From: Mycolicibacterium vinylchloridicum
GTDB lineage: Bacteria > Actinomycetota > Actinomycetes > Mycobacteriales > Mycobacteriaceae
Assembly: GCF_013404075.1 (NCBI RefSeq)
Contig: NZ_JACBJQ010000017.1
Location: forward strand, 62,001 to 126,000
DNA: 64,000 bases
Direction of reading: 5' to 3'
Shown here: piece after piece, positions 1-8,986 of the stretch
Layout: every line of letters starts with the position of its first letter
Numbering within the stretch: position 1 is the stretch's first letter
Program-made: the position numbers and the translations under genes
The notes under the pieces: model-generated
What the model was told of the DNA's origin: nothing
Seen by the model: the letters and a program-made list of their open reading frames with translations, nothing else
The model's database searches: none

Positions 1-389
1 ATGTTCTTGACGACGGCGGCTGCCGCGCCCCGCAACACCTGCGTCTCTTCGCCGCTGTCGGCCGAAGCCGGTGCCGCTTTGGGAGCGGGAGCCGGTGCCT
101 TCGCCGGGGCTGCCGGGGCTGCCGGTGTGGCGGCGCCATTGCCGGCGGGCGCAGTCTTGGCGGGGGCGGGGCTGGGCGGTGGCGCCGGTGCGGGTTCCGG
201 CGGTGTCACGGGAGCCGCGGCCGGCTGGCCGTTGCCGGTGGCGATCGACTCGGTCGTCGGCTCAGGGTTGTAGTCGACCAAGAATTCGTGCCAACTCTCG
301 TCGACCGAGGAGGGGTCGTCGCGGAACTTGCGGTACATCTCCTCGACAAGCCATTCGTTCTGGCCGAATGGTGAACTGGTACTGCTCAC
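1..389 (-). CDS. kgd: Multifunctional 2-oxoglutarate decarboxylase/dehydrogenase Kgd, N-terminal part only
   Basis: This is the first 129 codons of a gene running off the left edge. The reverse strand from GTG at 389 reads [18 protein letters not shown] and then [17 protein letters not shown], the conserved N-terminal segment of mycobacterial Kgd (SucA/OdhA). A long Ala/Pro-rich linker follows (about residues 50-115), then [11 protein letters not shown], where the acyltransferase domain begins. Kgd is a ThDP enzyme of the TCA cycle that decarboxylates 2-oxoglutarate; its N-terminal segment in the family helps it associate with the E2 component. The 184 bases upstream, before the next gene, should hold its promoter. 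The plus-strand reading frame over the same bases is a low-complexity mirror of the linker. Start choice is moderately sure; identity is sure. Confidence 0.93.
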   Translation of the reverse strand, partial: MSSTSSPFGQNEWLVEEMYRKFRDDPSSVDESWHEFLVDYNPEPTTESIATGNGQPAAAPVTPPEPAPAPPPSPAPAKTAPAGNGAATPAAPAAPAKAPAPAPKAAPASADSGEETQVLRGAAAAVVKN

Positions 390-573
390 GGCAGTTGCTC
401 GCCTCGATTCCTTCGTCCGGGCACGCCCGCTTGGACGGTTTGCCCCACTTATCAGCCCCGGCACGTAGCCGCGCCTAAAAGGCTATCCCTTCTCACGCGT
501 TCCCGAAGCACGTCAGCCCCATGCCCCGAGTGGGTGCGACAACCGGTCGACAGGCGTCGGCGAACGGCTGCTG

Positions 574-1314
574 TCAGGGCTCGATCGCCGGCAGCAGGTG
601 CAGGCTCACCGGCCACCGGCTCGGCGCGGGCCCAAACGCCGTGCGGGCATTGTTCACGATCTTTTTGCCCATCATTCGGTTGCCGCCGCCGCCGACCACG
701 GCCCCGATGCCGACGGGCAGCATTTTGCCCAGCGCCATTGCCGAGCGTTTGAGTGCGTACCGCTTGACGAAGTACCGCATCAGGCGGGTGTTGAGCTGTG
801 ACAACGCGGGCAGCGGCAGCAGCTCGGCGCCTTCGGCAAGCCATGCACCGCTGGTACGGCCCGGGCCCAGCAGGTCGGTGATCGCACCCTTGCTCTCGTC
901 GCCGACCAGCACCGCGAGCACCAGCGCGCGGCGGCGCTCCCGGTGTTCGAGGGGGATGCCGTGCACCTCGGCGATCGCGAGCACGAACACGGCGGTCGCC
1001 TCCAGGAACACCAGCGTCTCGCCGGCCACCGCCGACAACGCCGTCAGTGTGCCGATGCCCGGAACGGCCGCGGCCGAACCGACGGCGGCGCCGCTGGCCA
1101 TCACCGCGGCCAGGTAGCGCTTCTCGAGCTTGACCACGATGTCGGCCGGGCCGGCCTCCGGGTTGGAACGGCGCAGCCGGGCGACGTAGGCCTTGACGGC
1201 AGGTGCCTGCACGCGGGTGCTGCGCTCGATGACCTGGGACAGCATCCGCGCGGACATGGTCGCGTCGTCCTCTACGCGGGCCGGCAGGTTCTCGGCGCCT
1301 CGGCGGACCTTCAT
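574..1314 (-). CDS. Conserved mycobacterial membrane protein (Rv1249c-like)
   Basis: A 246-residue protein of unknown function lying between kgd and the efflux genes, the position of Rv1249c in M. tuberculosis. A basic N-terminus is followed by a helical region, then a long hydrophobic Ala/Gly/Val-rich segment (about residues 70-118) that can form two membrane helices. A second glycine-rich hydrophobic patch, GIGAVVGGGG, lies near residue 205. The layout resembles EcsC-like membrane-associated proteins, but I do not claim that family. It is transcribed toward kgd and divergently from the MFS gene at 1454. An internal ATG at 1257 (MSARM) is a possible alternative start. Confidence 0.75.
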   Translation of the reverse strand: MKVRRGAENLPARVEDDATMSARMLSQVIERSTRVQAPAVKAYVARLRRSNPEAGPADIVVKLEKRYLAAVMASGAAVGSAAAVPGIGTLTALSAVAGETLVFLEATAVFVLAIAEVHGIPLEHRERRRALVLAVLVGDESKGAITDLLGPGRTSGAWLAEGAELLPLPALSQLNTRLMRYFVKRYALKRSAMALGKMLPVGIGAVVGGGGNRMMGKKIVNNARTAFGPAPSRWPVSLHLLPAIEP

Positions 1315-1453
1315 GGCTGTGCCTTCCTGGTTCAGCGTGCTTTCAGGCTAACGAACGACGGCCGCAGAATGGTGCCCCGCGGTGATCCCAGTCACCACGG
1401 GTCGGATACCCGCAGCAGGAACAAATATCGAGTGGCGCGCGCTGAGGGTGTGC

Positions 1454-2710
1454 ATGGCAACATCCCGGACTGTGTCTGCCACGCGAAACACGACGGCCGA
1501 GACCGCGGCGGTGGCACCTGCCAGCCAGCTGCGCACGATCGTCGTGCTGGGCGCGATGGTGGCACTCGGGCCGCTGACCATCGATATGTATCTGCCAGCA
1601 CTGCCGCGGATCGCCGACGAGCTCGGGGTGTCCTCGTCGGTGGCGCAGCTGACGCTGACCGGCACGCTGGCGGGTCTGGCGGTGGGGCAGCTCATCGTCG
1701 GCCCGCTGTCGGACTCGCTGGGCCGCCGCCGCCCGTTGATGGCCGGCATCGTCCTGCACATGCTCGCGTCGGTGCTGTGCCTGTTCGCTCCCAATATCGA
1801 AGTGCTCAGCGTGGCGCGCGGGCTGCAGGGGATGGGCGCGGCGGCCGCGATGGTGGTCGCCGTCGCCGTCGTCGGTGACCTGTTCGACGATTCGGAGGCG
1901 GCCACCGTGATGTCGCGGCTCATGCTCGTGCTCGGGGTGGCGCCGATCGTCGCGCCGTCGCTCGGGGCGGCGGTGCTGCTGAAGGCGTCCTGGCACTGGG
2001 TGTTCGCCGGGCTGATCGTATTGGCCGGCGCGCTGCTGTTGGTCGCTGCACTGGCGCTGCCGGAAACCCTTCCTCGGGTCAACCGGCGCCCGCTGCGGGT
2101 GCGGTCGATCGCGTCGACGTACCTCGCCCTGCTGAAAGACCTGCGTTTCGTCATCCTCGTGGTGGTGGGCGCGCTCGGAATGGCCGGGCTGTTCGCCTAC
2201 ATCGCCGGTGCGGCGTTCGTCCTGCAGGGCCGCCACGGCCTGGATCAGCAGACCTTCGCGCTGGTGTTCGGCGCGGGTGCGATCGCCTTCGTCGCCGCCA
2301 CTCAGTTCAACGTCGTGCTGCTGCGCCGGTTCTCGCCGCTGCGAATCCTGGTGGGTGCGCTGGCCACGGCGACCGTCATCGGCGCGGTCTTCATCGCCCT
2401 GTCGGTGACCCACACCGGCGGCATCTACGGCTTCCTGGTCCCGGTCTGGGCCGTCCTGGCGATGATGGGCTTCGTCATCCCCAACGCTCCCGCCGTCGCG
2501 CTCTCGCGCCACCACGAAGCCTCCGGAACCGCCGCCGCGCTGCTGGGTGCCGCGCAGTTCAGCGTCGGTGCGGTGATCGCTCCGGTGGTCGGCTTGATGG
2601 GCAACGACGAGATCGCGTTGTCGATCGTGATGACCGCCGGTGTGGCGGTCGCTCTGTTGGCGCTGCTGGCCGTCGGCGGCGCCGAGGACGCCGCAGCCGA
2701 GCCGGCCTAG
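1454..2710 (+). CDS. Bcr/CflA-type MFS drug-resistance transporter (12 TM)
   Basis: A 418-residue major facilitator with about 12 hydrophobic segments. The family signature LTIDMYLPALPRI follows TM1, and the loop-2 motif GPLSDSLGRRRPL lies between TM2 and TM3; both are typical of the Bcr/CflA subfamily of proton-driven drug efflux pumps. The start at 1454 (MATSR) is chosen because AGGG lies five bases upstream; a GTG at 1382 would add 24 residues of unlikely sequence. Its TAG stop overlaps the TAG of the convergent gene in the palindrome CTAG at 2707-2710. The M. tuberculosis backbone, as I recall it, has no such gene here, so it is probably an accessory insertion. The exported substrate is unknown. 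Confidence 0.85.
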   Translation: MATSRTVSATRNTTAETAAVAPASQLRTIVVLGAMVALGPLTIDMYLPALPRIADELGVSSSVAQLTLTGTLAGLAVGQLIVGPLSDSLGRRRPLMAGIVLHMLASVLCLFAPNIEVLSVARGLQGMGAAAAMVVAVAVVGDLFDDSEAATVMSRLMLVLGVAPIVAPSLGAAVLLKASWHWVFAGLIVLAGALLLVAALALPETLPRVNRRPLRVRSIASTYLALLKDLRFVILVVVGALGMAGLFAYIAGAAFVLQGRHGLDQQTFALVFGAGAIAFVAATQFNVVLLRRFSPLRILVGALATATVIGAVFIALSVTHTGGIYGFLVPVWAVLAMMGFVIPNAPAVALSRHHEASGTAAALLGAAQFSVGAVIAPVVGLMGNDEIALSIVMTAGVAVALLALLAVGGAEDAAAEPA

Positions 2711-3807
2711 GCCGAACTGTTCTCCGCGTACCGCAACACCGCGCCGATGCCGTCGGCCGGAGTCAACCGCTCGTCGGTGCGCACCAGCGCGGCGTCGGTG
2801 GCCACCGCCAGGAGCGGAAGCGCCTCGTCGGCGCGCAGCGTGCGTTCCGGTGCCCCGCCGAGGTCGGACAAGGCGTCGGCGTCGGCGGCGATCATCGCCA
2901 GGTCGGCGTCGGCGACGACGGTGACGTCTCCGAGGTCGCCGATGATCAGGGTGTCCACCGCGCCGTCGCGCAGTGCGGCCGTCACGTCGGCCAGGCCCTC
3001 GACAGCCAGTCCGGTGCCTCGGCCGGCGGCGTACCGCTGGGCGGCGTCGTCGATGGCGGCCAACCGGCGTTTGAGGAATGCCTGACCGATCTCGTGGTGC
3101 ACCTCGGAACTGTCCGTGCCCGCCGCTCGTCCGCCGCCCTGCAGTTGTACCGCCTTGTCGGCGACCCGCTCCGGCAGTTCGGAAACGAGTCCCGTGCGGG
3201 CGTCGACCTCGCCCTCGATGAACACCAGCCCCGCGCCGGTCTCATCGACCAACTGGGTGACCCGGTCGGCGACCTCACGGACGTTCTTGCGAATGTTGGC
3301 TTCGATCACGTGCTGCTTGCCGTATTCGTGGCCCTCGGCGGATTTGGCCTTGTGCACCGGATAGCCGTCGCCGTCGACGTTCTCGGTGCGGACCCTGCCG
3401 GCGCGATGCACGCTGATGTCGGCGCCGGTGTGGTCGACGGCCACCCGCAGGTAGGTCGTATGCAACATGCCGTGCTCGACGATGGGCACCAGGTACGGCA
3501 GTTCGGAGACCCGCAGAATGGTGGCCATCGGTGGCCGGATGAGGTGCTCGTCGAGCACGACGGTGTCGCCGGCGGTGATCACCGCCCGTCCGCTGCGGCC
3601 CACCGGCGGGTGAGCTGCGCGCACCGCGCCGTCGATCGCCTCGATCACCGCGCCGTCGATGGCTTGCTCCTCGAGCTGTTTGCGGATGTCGCGCAGCCGG
3701 GCGTCGAGCTGGGCTGCCGCGTCCGCGGTGTCGTGCGAGTCGTCGAAGTAGATCGAGACGAATGGACCCTTCGCGTCCACCAATGGCCGAAAGCGATCCG
3801 AGTGCAT
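2707..3807 (-). CDS. Rv2629-like bacterial archaeo-eukaryotic release-factor-fold protein (baeRF family 2)
   Basis: A 366-residue soluble protein starting MHSDRFRPLVDAKGPFVSIYFDD. The DARLRDIRKQLEEQ helix, the GRAVITAGD segment, the HTGADI and YGKQHVIEANIRKNVREVA region, and the C-terminal DTLIIGDL domain match the layout of M. tuberculosis Rv2629 (374 residues), a member of the eRF1/Pelota-related bacterial families. A perfect AGGAGG lies just upstream of ATG 3807, so the start is firm although longer in-frame extensions exist. No GGQ release motif is seen. Related eRF1-fold proteins (Balon) bind the A site of hibernating ribosomes; a ribosome or stress role here is inference. It is convergent with the Bcr/CflA gene and divergent from the pump at 4075. 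Confidence 0.78.
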   Translation of the reverse strand: MHSDRFRPLVDAKGPFVSIYFDDSHDTADAAAQLDARLRDIRKQLEEQAIDGAVIEAIDGAVRAAHPPVGRSGRAVITAGDTVVLDEHLIRPPMATILRVSELPYLVPIVEHGMLHTTYLRVAVDHTGADISVHRAGRVRTENVDGDGYPVHKAKSAEGHEYGKQHVIEANIRKNVREVADRVTQLVDETGAGLVFIEGEVDARTGLVSELPERVADKAVQLQGGGRAAGTDSSEVHHEIGQAFLKRRLAAIDDAAQRYAAGRGTGLAVEGLADVTAALRDGAVDTLIIGDLGDVTVVADADLAMIAADADALSDLGGAPERTLRADEALPLLAVATDAALVRTDERLTPADGIGAVLRYAENSSA

Positions 3808-4074
3808 AGCTCCTCCTGCGTTGGGAATCGATTGGATGGCGCACCCGTACGCCAAAGCTACGCGCGCTGGGGGGCTTCCGTTCGAGCCCTCGACGGGATG
3901 CCCGCTCGGTCGGCCGATAGTCTCGACCTTGCAGCGTGACGCGGCCGGAAGTTCGAGCACGTGCGCCGGCGTTACGCACATGGTGTTGCTGCTAATCGAT
4001 GAGGCGCGGGGGCCGACAACGGTTTCGTCAGCGCGCGCCGACACCTTCGCAGGACGCCGATACGAGGGATGGAC

Positions 4075-5964
4075 ATGACCAGGAACCTGGCTGGCTACGT
4101 GCCGGACGCGGACTTGGACCTCGAGGCCGATGCGGGCGATGCGCCCGCGAATCCGTGGCACGCGCTGTGGGCCATGCTCGTCGGCTTCTTCATGATCCTC
4201 GTCGATTCGACGATCGTCGCGGTCGCCAACCCGAGCATCATGGATGCGCTGGAGATCACCGACTACGACACGGTCATCTGGGTCACCAGTGCCTACCTGC
4301 TGGCGTACGCGGTGCCGCTGCTGCTGGCGGGACGCCTCGGTGACCGGTTCGGTCCGAAGAATCTCTACATCGCCGGGCTGGCCATCTTCACCGCGTCCTC
4401 GCTGTGGTGCGGGCTGGCCGGCACGATCGACATGTTGATCGCCGCCCGGGTCGCGCAGGGTCTGGGCGCGGCCCTGCTGACTCCGCAGACCTTGTCGACG
4501 ATCACCCGCATCTTCCCGCCGGCACGGCGCGGTGTGGCGATGAGCCTGTGGGGTGCGACAGCCGGGGTGGCGACCCTGGTGGGCCCGCTGGCCGGCGGTG
4601 TGCTCGTCGGTCGGTTGGGCTGGGAGTGGATCTTCTTCGTCAACGTGCCGATCGGCGTGATCGGCCTGGGGCTGGCGGTCTGGCTCATCCCGACGCTGCC
4701 CACCACCAACCACCGGTTCGACGTGGTGGGGGTGGTGCTGTCCGGCATCGGCATGTTCCTAGTCGTGTTCGGGCTGCAAGAGGGCCAGGGGCATCACTGG
4801 CAGGCGTGGATCTGGGCGGTCATCGTCGCCGGGATCGGCTTCTTCACCGCGTTCGTGTACTGGCAGTCGATCAACCGCGGCGAGCCGCTCATCCCGTTGG
4901 AGATCTTCTCCGATCGGGACTTCAGCCTGTCCAACCTCGGCGTCGCCGTGATCGGCTTCGTGGTCACGGCGATGATGCTGCCGCTGATGTTCTACGCCCA
5001 GGTGGTGTGTGGACTGTCGCCGACGCGCTCGGCGCTGTTGATCGCGCCGATGGCGATCGCCAGCGGTGTGCTGGCCCCGTTCGTCGGGCGGCTGGTCGAC
5101 AAGGCGCATCCTCGCCCGATCCTCGGGTTCGGCTTCTCGGCGGTGGCGATCGCCCTGACCTGGCTGTCGATCGACATGACGCCGACGACCCCGATCTGGC
5201 GGCTGGTGCTCCCGCTGACCGTGATGGGTGTCGGCATGGCGTTCATCTGGGCGCCGTTGGCCGCCACCGCGACCCGCAACCTCCCGCCGCACCTGGCCGG
5301 TGCCGGCGCGGGGGTCTACAACGCGACCCGACAGGTTGGTTCGGTGCTCGGCAGCGCGGGAATCGCCGCGTTCATGGCGTCGCGGATCAGCGCCGAGATG
5401 CCGGCTGCTCCGTCCGATGCATCGCCCGGTGACCTCGCAGTGCTGAAGCTGCCGTCGTTCTTGCACGAGCCGTTCGCCGCCGCACTGTCGCAATCCATGC
5501 TGTTGCCGGCGTTCGCCGCGCTGTTCGGCATCGTCGCGGCATTGTTCGTGCTGGGCGGTTTGGGAACCCGGTTCGCGGGCGCGGGTAGCGACGACGACGA
5601 GATCACCGACGAGATCCCGGTCTATGAGGCCGGCTATGACGACGACGACTACGTGGAGTACCTCGTGGAGCAACCTCACCAGGTCCATGAGATCGACGAT
5701 GAGACCGACGTGATCGTTTGGCAGCCTCCAGTCGAGGAACCCGAACCCGAACCGCGCAAATTCGACCCCTTGGTGGATCCGATTAGGTTCACGCACAACG
5801 GGTTTCACGTCGATGGCGAGTCGAGCTACCAGGCCCTGGACGGCGTTACACTGGGTTCGCGGCATCGCCTCACCGACGAGAGCGAACCTCGGCCCGCCCG
5901 GCACTATCGCGAGGAGCACGACGAGGTCGAGACCTACGGTCGCCATTCACGGCCTGGCGACTGA
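4075..5964 (+). CDS. DHA2-type (14-TM) MFS efflux pump with long acidic C-terminal tail (Rv1250-like)
   Basis: A 629-residue member of the 14-TM EmrB/QacA branch of the major facilitator superfamily. It shows [13 protein letters not shown] in TM1, the [10 protein letters not shown] loop and the antiporter motif region [25 protein letters not shown]. Membrane segments end near residue 500. About 125 residues then form a cytoplasmic tail with strongly acidic stretches ([24 protein letters not shown]), longer than in most DHA2 pumps. ATG at 4075 is preferred over ATG at 4069 because the GAGGG Shine-Dalgarno sits directly against 4069 but six bases from 4075. Position and size fit Rv1250. It is divergent from the Rv2629-like gene across 267 bases. 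Probably a proton-coupled drug or metabolite exporter; substrate unknown. Confidence 0.88.
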   Translation: MTRNLAGYVPDADLDLEADAGDAPANPWHALWAMLVGFFMILVDSTIVAVANPSIMDALEITDYDTVIWVTSAYLLAYAVPLLLAGRLGDRFGPKNLYIAGLAIFTASSLWCGLAGTIDMLIAARVAQGLGAALLTPQTLSTITRIFPPARRGVAMSLWGATAGVATLVGPLAGGVLVGRLGWEWIFFVNVPIGVIGLGLAVWLIPTLPTTNHRFDVVGVVLSGIGMFLVVFGLQEGQGHHWQAWIWAVIVAGIGFFTAFVYWQSINRGEPLIPLEIFSDRDFSLSNLGVAVIGFVVTAMMLPLMFYAQVVCGLSPTRSALLIAPMAIASGVLAPFVGRLVDKAHPRPILGFGFSAVAIALTWLSIDMTPTTPIWRLVLPLTVMGVGMAFIWAPLAATATRNLPPHLAGAGAGVYNATRQVGSVLGSAGIAAFMASRISAEMPAAPSDASPGDLAVLKLPSFLHEPFAAALSQSMLLPAFAALFGIVAALFVLGGLGTRFAGAGSDDDEITDEIPVYEAGYDDDDYVEYLVEQPHQVHEIDDETDVIVWQPPVEEPEPEPRKFDPLVDPIRFTHNGFHVDGESSYQALDGVTLGSRHRLTDESEPRPARHYREEHDEVETYGRHSRPGD

Positions 5965-6022
5965 GCAGACTTTTCGCGTCATTTTGGGATCGGTAGCGCC
6001 GTAGTCGGTTTTCACTAGCGGC

Positions 6023-6946
6023 ATGACGATCAAGCCGGCCCTGACCGCCGCGATGGTGGGTTTGGCCGCCTTCGCGTGGTCGCCGACCACGTATGCCGAC
6101 GACACGGCGGCGTTGTGCGCACCGGAGCAGCTCGTGGTGACCGCATTGCCGATGCAGGCGGGGGTTTCCCATCGGGGTGTGCCACTGGTTTTCGCCCTGG
6201 CACCCGGCGCGAGCCCCTGCACCTTGACCGGCTACCCGGGGGTCGATTCCGGTACCGGCGGTCCGTTGCTGCACGCCCGCCGCACGCTGCGCGGATATCT
6301 CGGCGGCCTGCCGAGCGGTGTGGACATCCCGCCCACGGTCACCGTGGCTCCGGGGCATCCTGCGCAGGCCATGGTGGAGGGCGTCGCCGTCGACGCCGAC
6401 ACCAACCAGTGCCCGACCTACACCGACCTGCTCGTCACCGCGCCCGACACGGCCGGCACGGTGACCGTCCCGGCCACCATCGACACCTGCGACCTGCAGG
6501 TACATCCGGTCACCGCCACAGCCGAGCCGGCCACGCTCCATCCCTGCGACTGGGTGTCGGCAGAGGAGGCGAGTGCGGTGCTCGGCGCCGCCCCGGTCCA
6601 GACCACGTCGTGGGGCGACGAGGCCGGTTCGACCGACATGTTCTGCGCCTACACGACCAGCACCAGCGACACCGGCCTGCAGTCCGATCTTCGCCTGCCT
6701 CAGGCATTTCCGGTGTCCGCGGCGGCGCAGTTCGCGAAGGCGACCAGCGCCGAGAACAGCACGCCGGTCGAGGGTCTCGGCGTGGCCGCGCAATGCGTGT
6801 ACGAGCCGACGACGACACCGCCGTCCACCACGGTGGTGGTTCTCCTCAGCGGGGACCGGCTCTACCGGGCCACCAGCTGGTACGGCACCTCGTGTGACCA
6901 ACTCAGACAATTCGCGCAGTTCGCGATCGGGCGGATCGGCGCATGA
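6023..6946 (+). CDS. Exported protein with DUF4232-like N-terminal and DUF3558-like C-terminal halves
   Basis: A 307-residue protein with a Sec signal peptide (about residues 1-25, ending SPTTYADD). The mature N-terminal half (LCAPEQLVVTALPMQ, PCTLTGYPGV) resembles DUF4232 domains of actinobacterial cell-wall proteins. The C-terminal half (HPCDWVSAEEASAVLGAAP, FCAYTT, DRLYRATSW) resembles DUF3558/sensor-type lipoprotein domains, with paired cysteines that could form disulfides. It is first of three consecutive exported proteins on this strand and lies 58 bases after the pump gene. A function in the cell envelope is inferred from the signal peptide only. Confidence 0.75.
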   Translation: MTIKPALTAAMVGLAAFAWSPTTYADDTAALCAPEQLVVTALPMQAGVSHRGVPLVFALAPGASPCTLTGYPGVDSGTGGPLLHARRTLRGYLGGLPSGVDIPPTVTVAPGHPAQAMVEGVAVDADTNQCPTYTDLLVTAPDTAGTVTVPATIDTCDLQVHPVTATAEPATLHPCDWVSAEEASAVLGAAPVQTTSWGDEAGSTDMFCAYTTSTSDTGLQSDLRLPQAFPVSAAAQFAKATSAENSTPVEGLGVAAQCVYEPTTTPPSTTVVVLLSGDRLYRATSWYGTSCDQLRQFAQFAIGRIGA

Positions 6947-6969
6947 GCGACCTCGGAAAGGGACTCAGC

Positions 6970-8250
6970 ATGAACAACTTTCGGTGTGCCGTCGCCATGA
7001 TGGCGGCGGCCGGCGTGATGGCGGCCTGCTCATCGCCGGCCAATACTCCCTCGGCCCGGACGTCGTCCGCACCGGCCACGGCGAGCGCCACGTCTGCGCC
7101 GTCGGCCGCGCCGGCGACGCCGGTCGCCGCCGTCGAGGCCGCGGTCAAGGACGTCCCGTGGGGCAAAGTCGGGCCGGGCTGGACGCTCGCCGAGTGGAGC
7201 CCGGTCGTTCCGCATCGGCCTGGCGAGCAGCGCGATCCCGACGAACCGACACATGAGACCGTTGGCACGACACTGTATTTGGTGGACCCGGCGGGCACCC
7301 GCTACGCGATCACCACCTTTGCGCCGGGCGCTGAAATGCGGCTTGCCGACTGGTCGGGAGACGGCGGCCATGCGTTGTTCACCGCGTCGTACGCCAGCCC
7401 TACATCGGCGATCTCGGTAGACCTCCATACCGGGGAACAGACCACCATCCCGGTCGACGGCTATCCGGCCTACACCCGGCCCAACGGCACTGCGCTGCTG
7501 GTCTCGAACTCGTTCAACGGCAACCAGCCTGGAACCCTGAAAAGGGTTGACCTCAAAGGCAATCTGCAGTTCACCTACCCGACCGAAGATCTGGGTGGAG
7601 CGGGTCAGTTCGGCGGCGACTATGTGGAGTCGCCCGACGGCACCCAATTGGTGCTTGCCACAGCGAATCTCGGCAATGAGGTCGTGCCGCGCAGCGACAA
7701 CAGCCTCGTCGTGATGAGCAACGACGGCAAGGTGACCAAAACGCTGCCGGCGCCGATGCCGAAAGCCCTGTGCGGACCGGTCAAGTGGTGGACGCCGGGC
7801 TCGATCCTGGTGCACTGCACGGTAGAGCGAAGCTCGGCGAACCAGCTCTGGGAGGTGCCCCTGGACGGCGGAACCCCCACGCCCATCACCGCCCTGAACT
7901 CCGGCCAGGAAGACAACGGATTCGGTGGCGACATCGGCGACGGTGACGCCTGGAAGCTGCCCAGCGGAGTCTTCCTGCAGTCGGTCGGCGCGTGCGGCAC
8001 CGTATTCCTGTCGAAGCTGACCGCCGACGGGCACACCACCCGGGTGAAGATCCCCGGCGTGGCCGACAACGTGTTCGTGACCGGCGCGGCCGATGACCGG
8101 TTGGTGGTGCGGGGCCAGGTGGGCTGCAGCGGAAGCACGTCACTGGTGAGCTATGACCCGGCGGCGAACACTGCGACCGTCCTGCTCGGGCCGCCGGTCA
8201 ACGGCGGGGCGGTGAGCCACGCAATGCTGTATCCGAGCGCGGACTCCTGA
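6970..8250 (+). CDS. Putative lipoprotein with beta-propeller-like (TolB/WD-type) fold
   Basis: A 426-residue protein with a lipoprotein signal; lipobox VMAAC places the lipidated cysteine at residue 20. A Ser/Thr/Ala/Pro-rich linker (to about residue 55) precedes repeated strands such as LYLVDPAGTRYAI, LADWSGDGGHALF and NSLVVMSNDGKVTK, which look like blades of a propeller. ATG 6970 is chosen because GGAAAGGGA sits five bases upstream; an earlier ATG at 6943 overlaps the previous stop but would put nine residues ahead of the signal peptide. The next gene follows after one base, so the trio is probably one transcript. Function unknown; it should be anchored outside the cytoplasmic membrane. 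Confidence 0.72.
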   Translation: MNNFRCAVAMMAAAGVMAACSSPANTPSARTSSAPATASATSAPSAAPATPVAAVEAAVKDVPWGKVGPGWTLAEWSPVVPHRPGEQRDPDEPTHETVGTTLYLVDPAGTRYAITTFAPGAEMRLADWSGDGGHALFTASYASPTSAISVDLHTGEQTTIPVDGYPAYTRPNGTALLVSNSFNGNQPGTLKRVDLKGNLQFTYPTEDLGGAGQFGGDYVESPDGTQLVLATANLGNEVVPRSDNSLVVMSNDGKVTKTLPAPMPKALCGPVKWWTPGSILVHCTVERSSANQLWEVPLDGGTPTPITALNSGQEDNGFGGDIGDGDAWKLPSGVFLQSVGACGTVFLSKLTADGHTTRVKIPGVADNVFVTGAADDRLVVRGQVGCSGSTSLVSYDPAANTATVLLGPPVNGGAVSHAMLYPSADS

Positions 8251-8251
8251 C

Positions 8252-8911
8252 GTGTGGCGACCCGCCGTCCTCGCCGTGGTGCTGGCCGGGGTCATCGGGT
8301 GCGGCCCCGCGGCAGCAGATCCGCAGTCCTGCACCGACTTCGGTGGAACGGTCGATGCCGACCAGATCTGCCACAGCCACACCACAACAGCGAGCTATGC
8401 GATCACCCTGAGCTTCCCGGTCGACTACCCGGACGGGCAGGCGCTGATGGCCTACCTGACCCAACGGCGCGACCAACTCGTCGACTACGCCGACAAATTC
8501 CCACTCGGCGACCGGCCGGTGCCCTATCAGCTGGCGGTGTCGGCCAAGGAGTATCGCTCCACGGGAACCCAGAGCGTGGTGCTGCGCGTCGGAGAAGACG
8601 TCGGCGTCCATCCGGTGAGCTCGATGAAAGCCTTCAACTACGACGTGCGCAGACAGGCTCCGATCACCTTCGACACGTTCTTCAAGCCGGGTGCGTTCGA
8701 CGTCATCGCTGCAGCGGTCCGCCGCGACCTGGCGTCGAGCACACAGATGTTGCCGCCACGCGGTGGCCTCGACCCGGCGGCCTATCGAAATTTCGCGATC
8801 ACCGACGATGCCGTCATCTTCTTTTTCGACCAGGACCAGTTGTTCGGCCAGAACGAGGGCCCACTCGAGGCCGCGGTGACCCGTACTGAGCTCGCACCGT
8901 TCCTGAACTGA
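8252..8911 (+). CDS. Exported RsiV/MPT64-like (DUF3298-type) protein
   Basis: A 219-residue secreted protein with a signal peptide ending near GPAAADP. The core (YAITLSFPVDYPDGQAL, QSVVLRVGEDVGVHPVSSMKAFNYD, PITFDTFFKPGAFD, NFAITDDAVIFFF) follows the pattern of mycobacterial MPT64-like proteins and the RsiV/DUF3298 fold. GTG 8252 starts one base after the preceding stop, which implies translational coupling. MPT64 itself is a secreted antigen; the role of this relative is unknown. After it comes a 75-base gap containing nothing recognisable before the SDR gene. Confidence 0.72.
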   Translation: MWRPAVLAVVLAGVIGCGPAAADPQSCTDFGGTVDADQICHSHTTTASYAITLSFPVDYPDGQALMAYLTQRRDQLVDYADKFPLGDRPVPYQLAVSAKEYRSTGTQSVVLRVGEDVGVHPVSSMKAFNYDVRRQAPITFDTFFKPGAFDVIAAAVRRDLASSTQMLPPRGGLDPAAYRNFAITDDAVIFFFDQDQLFGQNEGPLEAAVTRTELAPFLN

Positions 8912-8986
8912 CCGACCCCCACGATCGTTCTTCCTAGCGGAGGACTATGCTCCCCGAAAAAGAGAATGCAATTTGCAGCGAGGAGA

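Noticed and set aside
1..273. Plus-strand 90-residue Ala/Gly-rich reading frame
   Set aside because: It is the mirror of the Kgd Ala/Pro linker on the minus strand, which matches a known protein.
943..1878. 311-residue plus-strand frame crossing the divergent promoter
   Set aside because: Low-complexity Arg/Gly/His composition and overlap with two well-supported genes in other frames.
3872..3889. Possible DosR-type box upstream of the Rv2629-like gene
   Set aside because: GGGCT and AGCCC half-sites are eight bases apart; DosR sites have GGGACT and AGTCCC with two bases between.
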